A stretch of DNA of 64,000 nt, from assembly GCF_010671605.1 (NCBI RefSeq), contig NZ_JAABOO010000002.1, positions 1-64,000 on the forward strand. The letters are read 5' to 3'. The DNA comes from Leptobacterium flavescens (GTDB taxonomy: Bacteria > Bacteroidota > Bacteroidia > Flavobacteriales > Flavobacteriaceae). The position numbers and the translations under genes are program-made. The notes beneath the pieces were generated by a model. That model had not been told where the DNA came from. It made no database searches and saw only the letters and a list, made by a program, of their open reading frames with translations. Numbering within the stretch: position 1 is the first letter of the stretch; each line of letters begins with the position of its first letter. This document shows positions 1-8,688 of this stretch, piece after piece.

Positions 1-12
1 GCAACAGACGAT

Positions 13-121
13 TTAAGGTGGTTATAGCGATGGGGCTCACCTCTTACCATTCCGAACAGAGTAGTTAAGCCCATCAGCGCAGATGGTACTGGGCAACCGG
101 GAGAGTATGTCGCCGCCTTCT
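13..121 (+). rRNA. rrf: 5S ribosomal RNA
   Basis: The sequence has the conserved 5S core (CCGAACAGAG, GTTAAGCCC, GATGGTACTG, GGGAGAGTA). The terminal helix closes between AAGGTGG at 15-21 and CCGCCTT at 113-119. Exact ends are estimated from that helix. It is the last gene of an rRNA operon whose 16S and 23S genes must lie left of the window, since a terminator follows directly. Confidence 0.95.
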
Positions 122-126
122 TTGAA

Positions 127-159
127 AAGCGTTTATCTTTGGATAGACGCTTTTTTTTT
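127..159 (+). terminator. rRNA operon terminator
   Basis: The stem GCGTTTATC (129-137) pairs with GATAGACGC (142-150) and is followed by a run of nine T. It sits directly after the 5S RNA, so it most likely ends the rRNA operon. Confidence 0.9.
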
Positions 160-172
160 GGATAAAACTTTC

Positions 173-397
173 TTATTTTTTCGAAAAAATAGCGCGTAGT
201 ATCAGGCGTAGACTATAAAACCCCAGAACAATAGCTCCAAAGGAAATGATCAGACCTAGTATCAGAACCGGAATATAAAAAGGATGCCCTTCATTCTTAA
301 AGGCCTGGTGTATAACAAACGGCCCTAAAAACATCAGGATGACCGTAATCGAAAAAAATTTAAAGCTTTTCTGAAGTAATTCCCTGTCTGTATTCAT
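173..397 (-). CDS. DUF6095 family small membrane protein
   Basis: This 74-residue protein is almost all membrane: two hydrophobic segments at about residues 12-32 and 42-64, joined by the loop HQAFKNEGHPFYIP and ending in basic residues. The length and the GPFVIHQAFKN pattern match DUF6095, a small family of unknown function common in Flavobacteriia. I use the ATG at 397 rather than one 33 bases upstream, because a TAnnTTTG promoter element lies at 419-426 and would overlap the longer start. It faces away from the glycerate kinase gene. No function can be inferred. Confidence 0.8.
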   Translation of the reverse strand: MNTDRELLQKSFKFFSITVILMFLGPFVIHQAFKNEGHPFYIPVLILGLIISFGAIVLGFYSLRLILRAIFSKK

Positions 398-418
398 AGA
401 AGTCTTGCCAATTTGCCC

Positions 419-426
419 CAAAAATA
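419..426 (-). promoter_or_regulatory. -7 promoter element (TATTTTTG)
   Basis: On the minus strand TATTTTTG matches the Bacteroidota -7 consensus TAnnTTTG and would start transcription near 415, about 18 bases before the ATG at 397. No clear -33 element is seen. Confidence 0.5.
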
Positions 427-474
427 ACAATTAAAAAGTATATTTATCAGTATAAACAAACCAAAAGACCGGAG

Positions 475-1602
475 ATGAAGATCGTAATAGCACCCGATAA
501 ATTTAAAGGCTCTCTCAGTGCCTTCGAATTTTGTGATGCTGTCGAATCAGGGCTCAGTAAACTGAACAAACCTCTTGAGATCGTAAAACTACCACTGGCA
601 GATGGGGGAGACGGAACCGTAGATGTGGTTAATTATTACCTCAATGCAGAAAAGATCCAAACAGAGGTTAAAGATCCTTTATTCAGGACTATTACTTCGT
701 CTTATTTGTTTTCCAATGCTACTAAAAGTGCCTTTATTGAGATGGCCGAAGCTTCAGGCCTGCATTTACTGAAAGAGGAAGAAAGGAATTGTATGAATAC
801 AACATCTTTCGGAACAGGAGAAATGATAAAGGATGCCATTCAGAGAGGTGCAAAAAAGATTATCCTGGGAATAGGAGGGAGTGCTACCAATGATTGCGGG
901 ATCGGCATGGCAAATGCACTAGGGTTTCGTTTTCTGGATACCGATGAGAGGGAAGTGGTTCCGGTCGGTAAAAACCTCGGTACTATTAACAGAATAGATG
1001 CTTCCGGACTTAATAAAAGACTCCACCATGTTGACTTTAAAGTTGCATGTGATGTTGGAAATCCACTTTACGGGCGGGAAGGAGCTGCTCATGTTTATGC
1101 TGCGCAAAAAGGCGCAAATCCTGATGAAATCCGATTTCTTGACGAAGGGCTAAAGCATTTTTCTTCCCTTCTCAGCAACCATTTTAAAACCGATCCGCAA
1201 AATATTAAAGGCGGGGGTGCTGCAGGTGGGATGGGAGTAGCAACAAAGCTTTTTCTCGATGCAGAACTGGTTTCCGGAATAGACCTGATCATGGAGCTTG
1301 CTCGTTTTGCGGAACGAATTAACGGCGCCGACTGGATCATTACCGGAGAAGGAAAACTAGACAGTCAGACCGCCTCGGGAAAGACGATCTCCGGGGTTCT
1401 TAAACTGGCCAGAGAGCATGAAATACCTGTAGCCGCTCTGTGTGGCAGTGTTGCCCTTTCGAAATCCGAACAGGAAGCAATGGGGTTAAAATATGTATCT
1501 TCTATTCTGGAAAATACGGGCGATATGGAAAGTGCTATCAGGAACGCTTATGTGAACCTGGTTTTTATGGCCCAGAATTTAGGAGATATTCTATCCAAAT
1601 AA
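475..1602 (+). CDS. Glycerate kinase (GlxK/GarK family)
   Basis: This 375-residue protein phosphorylates D-glycerate, feeding it into lower glycolysis; GarK-family enzymes make 2-phosphoglycerate. Visible family features are the start MKIVIAPDKFKGSLSA, the glycine-rich LADGGDGTVD (about 42-51), GIGGSATNDCGIGMA (about 132-146), GGGAAGGMG (about 246-254) and ITGEGKLDSQT (about 289-299). Length is typical of the family. The gene stands alone, converging on icd with a shared terminator. No glyoxylate or galactarate genes are adjacent, so the source of glycerate is not shown here. Confidence 0.93.
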   Translation: MKIVIAPDKFKGSLSAFEFCDAVESGLSKLNKPLEIVKLPLADGGDGTVDVVNYYLNAEKIQTEVKDPLFRTITSSYLFSNATKSAFIEMAEASGLHLLKEEERNCMNTTSFGTGEMIKDAIQRGAKKIILGIGGSATNDCGIGMANALGFRFLDTDEREVVPVGKNLGTINRIDASGLNKRLHHVDFKVACDVGNPLYGREGAAHVYAAQKGANPDEIRFLDEGLKHFSSLLSNHFKTDPQNIKGGGAAGGMGVATKLFLDAELVSGIDLIMELARFAERINGADWIITGEGKLDSQTASGKTISGVLKLAREHEIPVAALCGSVALSKSEQEAMGLKYVSSILENTGDMESAIRNAYVNLVFMAQNLGDILSK

Positions 1603-1628
1603 AAAAGCCCCTTTTTAAAGAGGCTTTT
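1603..1628. terminator. Bidirectional terminator between glycerate kinase and icd
   Basis: AAAAGCC and CTTT pair with AAAG and GGCTTTT around one mismatch. The hairpin has an A run on one side and a T run on the other, so it can end both converging transcripts. Confidence 0.85.
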
Positions 1629-1648
1629 CGTATTTATTTCAGATATGC

Positions 1649-3880
<2,232 letters not shown>

Positions 3881-3902
3881 TTACGTATGAATTTAAGATT
3901 CG

Positions 3903-3933
3903 CAAATATACATCAATATGCTATTTCTAACAA
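3903..3933 (-). promoter_or_regulatory. icd promoter
   Basis: On the minus strand TTG (3933-3931) is followed after 20 bases by TATATTTG (3910-3903), a full match to the Bacteroidota -33/-7 pattern. Transcription would start near 3899, after the terminator of the upstream RNA, so icd has its own promoter. Confidence 0.75.
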
Positions 3934-3971
3934 TGTATTAACGCGAATAATAGTCGAAGCAAAACCACTAA

Positions 3972-4020
3972 AATAACAAAAGCCATATCATTAATAATTG
4001 CTTACTCTTGATATGGCTTT
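3972..4020 (-). terminator. Intrinsic terminator of the candidate ncRNA
   Basis: AAAGCCATATCA pairs perfectly over 12 bases with TGATATGGCTTT (3979-3990 with 4009-4020) around an 18-base loop. On the minus strand the stem is followed by a T-rich tail (TTTTGTTATTTTA). It lies upstream of the icd promoter, so it cannot serve icd and implies a separate transcript from the right. Confidence 0.8.
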
Positions 4021-4405
4021 CTAAGAAATAGATTTTACTAAAACCGTTTTAACATTGCTGTTACCTACGTTTATCTGATGTGTATCAAACTAACTACGGC
4101 TCTAGCGTCTATTCCTATGAAACATCTGCGTTTTTATCGGAATATTGCTATTCAATAGAAAACATTAGATGTCCCAATCATTTTTTTAACTCCTTACCTC
4201 CCGTCATAATTCGCATTAATCTAGGTTTCGGCATAAGATTACCTGATAGTGCATCGCCACGTATCAAGTCGCCTTAACTTTTCTCCGGGTCTCCTGTGAT
4301 CCTGGACCACATTCCTCTCGGCGAACACGCTAAAAAAACAACTATGTTAGAGAACGTTCTTTAAACTTACAGCTAATTAGGCTTTCTTATTAGTTGTAAA
4401 TCTTA
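3975..4405 (-). ncRNA. Candidate structured noncoding RNA, about 430 nt, unrecognised family
   Basis: No convincing protein gene fills 3934-4500. The minus strand has a near-consensus promoter (4409-4439) and a strong terminator hairpin (3979-4020). Between them several helices can be drawn by eye. TAGCGT (4332-4327) can pair with ACGCTA (4108-4103) to close a domain of about 230 nt. ACATCT/AGATGT (4172-4167 with 4127-4122) encloses GTTTT/AAAAC (4163-4159 with 4134-4130). TAATCT/AGATTA pairs 4241-4236 with 4222-4217. TTGATA/TATCAG-type pairing joins 4268-4262 with 4248-4242. I looked for tmRNA, RNase P RNA, SRP RNA and common riboswitch motifs and found none. Helices were drawn by eye, so the fold is inference; the promoter and terminator are directly visible. 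Confidence 0.6.
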
Positions 4406-4408
4406 TTT

Positions 4409-4439
4409 CAAATTTAGGAGAAGAATTTAAATATGCAAA
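4409..4439 (-). promoter_or_regulatory. Promoter of the candidate ncRNA
   Basis: On the minus strand TTTG (4439-4436), a 19-base spacer and TAAATTTG (4416-4409) give a complete match to the Bacteroidota consensus TTTG-N19-TAnnTTTG. Predicted start is near 4405. It is one of the best promoter matches in the window. Confidence 0.75.
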
Positions 4440-4479
4440 TAATTTAAGTGATTAAAAATCAACAAAATACAAACATGGG

Positions 4480-4499
4480 TTATTAACAATTGTTAATAA
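4480..4499. repeat. 20-bp perfect palindrome upstream of the ncRNA promoter
   Basis: TTATTAACAATTGTTAATAA reads the same on both strands. It lies between the rplS terminator and the ncRNA promoter, about 40 bases upstream of the -33 element. Perfect dyads of this size are typical of homodimeric regulator sites, so an operator for the ncRNA is a reasonable guess. An AT-rich chance palindrome cannot be excluded. Confidence 0.5.
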
Positions 4500-4525
4500 A
4501 AAAAGCACCCCTTTCGGGATGCTTG
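4498..4525 (-). terminator. rplS terminator
   Basis: On the minus strand AAGCATCCC, GAAA and GGGGTGCTT form a stem with one mismatch, followed by a run of seven T. It lies about 25 bases after the rplS stop codon. Confidence 0.85.
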
Positions 4526-4549
4526 ATATTCTTTATAAAGCGGGGAGGA

Positions 4550-4900
4550 TTAACCTCTAACTTCTTTGATTCTCGCTTTCTTACCGGTAAGTCCTCTGAA
4601 GTAGAAAATACGTGCTCTTCTAACTTTACCTCTCTTGTTGATCTCGATTTTTTGAAGTGCCGGCATATTAACAGGGAAGATCCTTTCTACACCAATTGTT
4701 CCGGACATTTTTCTGATGGTAAATGTTTCAGATGCTCCGGTACCTCTTCTTTGAATAACTACCCCTCTAAAATACTGGGTACGTGTTTTTTCACCTTCCT
4801 TGATCTCGTAATAAACAGTGATCGTATCTCCTGCAGAAAATTCAGGAAATTCTTTTTTTGTTACAAATTCGTCTTGTACAAATTTTACTAAAGCTTCCAT
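4550..4900 (-). CDS. rplS: 50S ribosomal protein L19
   Basis: L19 sits at the 30S-50S interface of the ribosome. The 116-residue length and motifs fit: FSAGDTITVYYEIKEGEK (about 22-39), QYFRGVVIQRRG (about 42-53), TFTIRKMS (about 59-66), GVERIFPVNMP (about 70-80) and RRARIFYFRGLTGKKARIKE (about 94-113). It lies just downstream of trmD on the same strand, a partial trace of the common rpsP-rimM-trmD-rplS order. It has its own promoter (4973-5002) and terminator, so it need not depend on trmD transcription. Confidence 0.98.
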   Translation of the reverse strand: MEALVKFVQDEFVTKKEFPEFSAGDTITVYYEIKEGEKTRTQYFRGVVIQRRGTGASETFTIRKMSGTIGVERIFPVNMPALQKIEINKRGKVRRARIFYFRGLTGKKARIKEVRG

Positions 4901-4972
4901 TTTGCTTTTATTATTAGGGTTTATTCAAGTCAACATTCACGTCTATCGCCAGAGGTTGGCCTAAATCGGATG

Positions 4973-5002
4973 CAAAAATACTTAATTATTACTAATCTGC
5001 AA
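4973..5002 (-). promoter_or_regulatory. rplS promoter
   Basis: On the minus strand TTG (5002-5000), 19 bases and TATTTTTG (4980-4973) match the Bacteroidota consensus. The start would be near 4969, giving a leader of about 70 bases before the rplS ATG, long enough for feedback control, though no such element was identified. Confidence 0.7.
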
Positions 5003-5039
5003 TAAAATAAAGGGAATTTTAGCGCTAAAGAACTCAATA

Positions 5040-5717
5040 TTACTCTTCCAGCAGATCAGGCCTGCGATCTTTAGTTCTTTTAAAAGCTTCTTCTTCACGC
5101 CATTTCTCGATTTTAGGGAAATTCCCACTCAGCAAGACTTCCGGGACCTTCCAGCCCTTATAATCGGCGGGTCTTGTATATACCGGAGGCGCCAGTAAAT
5201 TGTCCTGAAAAGAATCGGTCAGGGCAGAAGTTTCATCATTCAACACTCCGGGGATCAGCCTGATAACAGCATCACATAAAACAGCAGCACCCAGTTCACC
5301 TCCGGAAAGCACATAATCGCCTATAGAGATCTCCCGGGTGATAAAATGATCCCTTACCCTTTGATCTACACCTTTGTAATGCCCACAAAGGATGATAATA
5401 TTTTTGCTGAGGGACAGTTTATTTGCTATTCCCTGGTCAAAACGCTCCCCGTCGGGAGTCATATAAATGAGTTCGTCGTAATCTCTTTGCGATTTAAGGT
5501 GGGTAATACACTTATCTATGGGTTCTATCATCATGACCATTCCGGCACCGCCTCCAAACTGATAATCATCTATGGTCTTATAATTATTAGTGGTATAATC
5601 CCTTAAGTTGTGAAAATGAACTTCTACAAGTCCTTTTTCTATCGCTCTTTTAAGAATAGAAGCTTCAAAAGGACTCTTTATAAGCTCGGGCAAAACGGTA
5701 ATAATATCGATCCGCAT
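5040..5717 (-). CDS. trmD: tRNA (guanine-N1)-methyltransferase TrmD
   Basis: TrmD methylates G37 next to the anticodon, preventing frameshifting. The start [13 protein letters not shown] at 5717 gives 225 residues, normal for the family; an ATG 24 bases upstream adds residues not seen in TrmD. The SAM-binding knot is visible as [12 protein letters not shown] (about 53-64), [13 protein letters not shown] (about 107-119) and [17 protein letters not shown] (about 129-145). The C-terminal [15 protein letters not shown] segment (about 168-182) binds tRNA in known structures. The neighbour rplS is the usual genomic partner. Confidence 0.97.
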   Translation of the reverse strand: MRIDIITVLPELIKSPFEASILKRAIEKGLVEVHFHNLRDYTTNNYKTIDDYQFGGGAGMVMMIEPIDKCITHLKSQRDYDELIYMTPDGERFDQGIANKLSLSKNIIILCGHYKGVDQRVRDHFITREISIGDYVLSGGELGAAVLCDAVIRLIPGVLNDETSALTDSFQDNLLAPPVYTRPADYKGWKVPEVLLSGNFPKIEKWREEEAFKRTKDRRPDLLEE

Positions 5718-5818
5718 TTTTATGGTCTTTATGAGCTGCAAAGATGGGAAGATTCTGTGAAATGAGCTAGGGTTTATAGCATATTAAAAGCAACAGACCT
5801 AGCATAGGCGGGAGGAAA

Positions 5819-6262
5819 TTATTGATTCTTCCAGAAGTAGTGGAGAAACTCATCGTCTTTCTTCCAGTCGAGACGTTCATACAACTTCTGAGCAGGATTG
5901 TCTTTGGCTGTTTCGAGAGCCAGTCCTTTTTTGCCTTCTGCCTTGCACAGGCCTTTGGCGGCTTCCAGTAATGCTTCTCCGATTCCCTGCTGCCTGTATT
6001 TTTTATCTACGTATAGATCGTTCAAAATATAAAACCCCTGCATGCTTACCGAAGAGAAGACAGGGTAGAGCTGTGTAAAACCCATTCCTTTGTTATCTTC
6101 ATTCAGTGCGAGGAAAATAACCGATTCACCCTTTTCCATTCTGTCGATTAAAAAGGACCTTGCAGCCTCTGTATCGGATTCCTGTTCGTAGAATATCCTG
6201 TATCCGTTAAAGAGATCGGAAACAATATCGAGATGATCGATGGAAGCTCTTATTATTTTCAT
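5819..6262 (-). CDS. GNAT family N-acetyltransferase
   Basis: This 147-residue protein has the GNAT fold. The acetyl-CoA site is YVDKKYRQQGIGEALLEAA (about 88-106), with the R-x-x-G-I-G loop, followed by the late motif ALETAKDNPAQKLYERLDWK (about 118-137). It is a small single-domain acetyltransferase resembling those annotated as amine or antibiotic acetyltransferases, but substrate cannot be told from sequence. It stands alone between trmD and a coiled-coil membrane protein on the same strand. No operator was seen. Confidence 0.88.
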   Translation of the reverse strand: MKIIRASIDHLDIVSDLFNGYRIFYEQESDTEAARSFLIDRMEKGESVIFLALNEDNKGMGFTQLYPVFSSVSMQGFYILNDLYVDKKYRQQGIGEALLEAAKGLCKAEGKKGLALETAKDNPAQKLYERLDWKKDDEFLHYFWKNQ

Positions 6263-6307
6263 GTGAGGTGATTTGAATTACAGCTGCAAAATAATCAAAA
6301 TGCCATA

Positions 6308-6343
6308 AAACAAAATAACCGTGCTTATAAAAACACGGTTATT
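6308..6343 (-). terminator. Terminator after the coiled-coil membrane protein gene
   Basis: AATAACCGTG (6314-6323) pairs perfectly with CACGGTTATT (6334-6343) over 10 bases. The minus strand continues into TTTTGTTTTA. It ends the transcript of the gene at 6375-6983 and separates it from the acetyltransferase gene. Confidence 0.85.
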
Positions 6344-6374
6344 CCGATACTCATTTAATATATTAAATGCGACC

Positions 6375-6983
6375 TTATTTTTTCATCAATTTTTGCTTAT
6401 TGAGCTCATCCTGCAACTGGCGGCTGAGTTTTTGTTCTCTTTCCAGTGCTCTCCTTCTGTGTTGTTCGAATTCTTCTTCAAGCTCTGCCAGGCTGCCTCT
6501 TGCTTCCTGGGTAACAATGTTACTATTCCTGAACTTGTAAATAAATACCAATAGGAGGAGGGTTAATATTGCGATGATCCCCCACATAATGGTTTTATAG
6601 AAACCTTTATTGATCAGGCTGCCGAAGAAGCTTATGCTTTCCTTTTCCTTGGTAGTCTGACTCAGATTGGTATTGGTAGTATTCAGATCTGCTTTTAACT
6701 GGGTGATCTCTCCCTGTTGCGTATCTATTTTGCTCAAAAGATCATTGGTTTCCTTTTTGATCCTGCCAAGAGAATCGGAAACGTTCCTTCTCAACTTATT
6801 GATCCAGATCTTTTTGATCACTTCATACTCCTGATAATTGCCGGATTTTTTGATTACGTATTCAAACTGACTATCTATAGGGCCACTATCCAGCGACAGG
6901 CCTGTTTTTTCATCGGTTTGCGCAAATGTAATCAATGTAAAAACACACAAGAGACAGGTTAGTTGAAGTTTTAAGTTTTTCAT
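6375..6983 (-). CDS. Flavobacterial coiled-coil membrane protein of unknown function
   Basis: The 202-residue protein starts with a signal peptide (MKNLKLQLTCLLCVFTLITFA, cut likely after FAQ). A periplasmic coiled coil follows (about 72-118, with heptad-like ETNDLLSKIDTQQGEITQLK), then one membrane helix at about 131-150, and a charged cytoplasmic coiled coil rich in E, R and Q at the end (about 160-200). Homologues in flavobacteria often carry a wrong tRNA-methyltransferase label, probably copied from the neighbouring trmD; there is no knot or SAM motif here. A structural or scaffolding role across the inner membrane is possible but unproven. Confidence 0.7.
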   Translation of the reverse strand: MKNLKLQLTCLLCVFTLITFAQTDEKTGLSLDSGPIDSQFEYVIKKSGNYQEYEVIKKIWINKLRRNVSDSLGRIKKETNDLLSKIDTQQGEITQLKADLNTTNTNLSQTTKEKESISFFGSLINKGFYKTIMWGIIAILTLLLLVFIYKFRNSNIVTQEARGSLAELEEEFEQHRRRALEREQKLSRQLQDELNKQKLMKK

Positions 6984-7031
6984 GTCAAAAATAAATGGGA
7001 ATTAGTAATACTCTAACGCTATTAAATACGA

Positions 7032-7082
7032 GCTATTGCGGTAGTTTGGATTTTTTTGAACCCAATTTTTTACCGCAATAGC
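7032..7082. repeat. Long hairpin downstream of gap
   Basis: GCTATTGCGGTA (7032-7043) pairs perfectly with TACCGCAATAGC (7071-7082). The 27-base loop contains a further TTTGG/CCAA pairing. It lies in the 130-base gap between the end of gap (7114) and the start of the next gene (6983). It lacks a clean T run on the minus strand, so it may protect an mRNA end or separate two genes rather than terminate. Confidence 0.55.
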
Positions 7083-7113
7083 TAATGTTTTTTGCTAATA
7101 AGCGCAATATATA

Positions 7114-8562
7114 CTAATAATACGTAAATCGCCTTACTTTGGCAATATATTTTGCAAGCCTGATTACCTGGTGACTATAACCGTATTCGTTGTCATACCA
7201 GATGTACAGAACGAGGTTTTTTCCGTTAGAAGAAACGATCGTTGCATTGCTGTCGTAGATAGAAGGAGCAGAAGTTCCAACGATATCCGAAGAAACCAGC
7301 TCATTACTGATAGAATACTTGATCTGCTCTACAAGATCTCCTTCAAGAGCGTACTTTTTCATGATAGCGTTGATACCATCTTTGGAAGTGGTTTTTTCTA
7401 CCTGAAGATTAAGTACGGCTAATGATCCGTTAGGAACAGGAACTCTGATAGCGTTAGAAGTCAGTTTACCCTGAAGGGAAGGAAGTGCTTTTGCAACTGC
7501 TTTTCCGGCTCCCGTTTCGGTGATAACCATGTTTAAGGCTGCTGCTCTTCCTCTTCTGTATTTTTTATGCATATTATCTACCAGATTCTGGTCGTTGGTA
7601 TATGCGTGGATGGTCTCAAGGTGTCCTTCAACCACCCCTAAAGTATCTTCAATTACTTTAAGTACCGGAGTAATTGCATTTGTAGTACAGGAAGCTGCGG
7701 AGAAAATGTCCAGTTCATCCGGATCGTATTCGGTGTGGTTTACCCCGTGTACGATATTCGGTACTTCCTTCCCCGGAGCAGTAAGTAATACTTTAGATGC
7801 TCCTTTGGATTTTAAATGACGGCCCAGAGCTTCCTTATCTCTGAATGCTCCTGTGTTGTCAAGAACCAGGGCGTCTTCGATCCCGTATTCGGTATAATCG
7901 ATATCTTCCGGCTGATTGGCACTGATCATATGTACGGTAGTCCCGTTTATAACAAGGGCATTGTTTTCCGCGTCTATATTAACGGTTCCGTGGAAATCTC
8001 CGTGTACGGAATCATTTCTTAATAATGCAGCTCTTTTTTCCAGGATATCAGCATTTACAGAACCTCTGGTAACAATGGCTCTTAAACGTAACTGATTTCC
8101 TTTCCCGGTTCTAAGCATCAATTCTCTGGCCAATAATCTTCCGATCCTTCCAAAACCGTATAAAACCACATCTCTTGGCTGGATCTCTTCTGCACTGTAT
8201 GCATCATTCAGCTTATTGATCACAAAAGCAGTAGAATCGTTGAATTTGCTGTCTTCCAGATGATACTCATAGGTAAGTTTCCCTATATCGATCTTGGAAG
8301 GCGGGATGTCCATGGTTTTAATGGCCTGTGCTATCTCTACAGAATCGAAAATAGAAATAGGTTTTTGCACAAAGGCACCTGCGTATTCATGGAGATTAAT
8401 GATCTCGCTCACGCTTCTGTCAATTAGCTGATTTCTAAATAAAACCAGTTCGATAGATTTTTCATACCAAAGATCGCTGACAATTTTAATAAACTCAACG
8501 GTTGCTCTTCGGCGATCAGCCTGAAACGCTAATTCTTTTTCATAAGTGTCAATAAAACTCAT
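7114..8562 (-). CDS. gap: Glyceraldehyde-3-phosphate dehydrogenase, long type
   Basis: The enzyme oxidises and phosphorylates glyceraldehyde-3-phosphate in glycolysis. The catalytic cysteine is in AASCTTNAITPV (about 291-302). Rossmann motif GFGRIGRLLARELM is at about 136-149, and the substrate region includes TGAGKAVAKALPSLQGKL. At 482 residues it is about 140 residues longer than the usual enzyme: an all-alpha N-terminal extension (SFIDTYEKELAFQADRRR onward) precedes the NAD domain. This long form is widespread in Bacteroidota. A second GAPDH may exist elsewhere in the genome. It is monocistronic, with a -7 element at 8591-8598. Confidence 0.95.
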   Translation of the reverse strand: MSFIDTYEKELAFQADRRRATVEFIKIVSDLWYEKSIELVLFRNQLIDRSVSEIINLHEYAGAFVQKPISIFDSVEIAQAIKTMDIPPSKIDIGKLTYEYHLEDSKFNDSTAFVINKLNDAYSAEEIQPRDVVLYGFGRIGRLLARELMLRTGKGNQLRLRAIVTRGSVNADILEKRAALLRNDSVHGDFHGTVNIDAENNALVINGTTVHMISANQPEDIDYTEYGIEDALVLDNTGAFRDKEALGRHLKSKGASKVLLTAPGKEVPNIVHGVNHTEYDPDELDIFSAASCTTNAITPVLKVIEDTLGVVEGHLETIHAYTNDQNLVDNMHKKYRRGRAAALNMVITETGAGKAVAKALPSLQGKLTSNAIRVPVPNGSLAVLNLQVEKTTSKDGINAIMKKYALEGDLVEQIKYSISNELVSSDIVGTSAPSIYDSNATIVSSNGKNLVLYIWYDNEYGYSHQVIRLAKYIAKVRRFTYY

Positions 8563-8590
8563 GGTAAATTCTTTAATTTAAAATTTTGCG

Positions 8591-8598
8591 CAAAAGTA
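8591..8598 (-). promoter_or_regulatory. gap -7 promoter element (TACTTTTG)
   Basis: TACTTTTG on the minus strand matches TAnnTTTG and lies 29 bases before the gap ATG. The -33 region is weak. Confidence 0.5.
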
Positions 8599-8624
8599 TC
8601 AATTTCAATCGTTTTCGTAAAGAA

Positions 8625-8660
8625 AAATATAAAAAAATAACCCCTCCGACTAAAGAGGGG
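8625..8660 (-). terminator. htrA terminator-like hairpin upstream of gap
   Basis: CCCCTC (8641-8646) pairs with GAGGGG (8655-8660). On the minus strand the stem is followed by TTATTTTTTTA. It lies between the stop codon of the protease gene (8689) and the start of gap, so it ends the protease transcript. Confidence 0.85.
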
Positions 8661-8688
8661 TTTGTGTAATTTCATGTTATTTAAAAGA

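Noticed and set aside
4080-4277. A 65-residue open frame on the plus strand in the icd-rplS gap
   Set aside because: It shows no family similarity, has no promoter or codon signal, and lies antisense to a region with a clear minus-strand promoter and terminator. It is more likely a by-product of the RNA sequence.
3975-4405. tmRNA or RNase P RNA
   Set aside because: The minus strand lacks the tmRNA ends (GGGGCUG start, TTCGA...CCA end) and the conserved RNase P blocks (GAGGAAAGUCC, ACAGAA); a few local similarities are short and out of order.
4490-4891. A 133-residue plus-strand frame opposite rplS
   Set aside because: It is the antisense shadow of a well-identified ribosomal protein gene and has no features of its own.
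6375-6983. Annotation as a tRNA (guanine-N1)-methyltransferase
   Set aside because: The protein has a signal peptide, coiled coil and membrane helix but no SAM knot; TrmD is the separate gene at 5040-5717.
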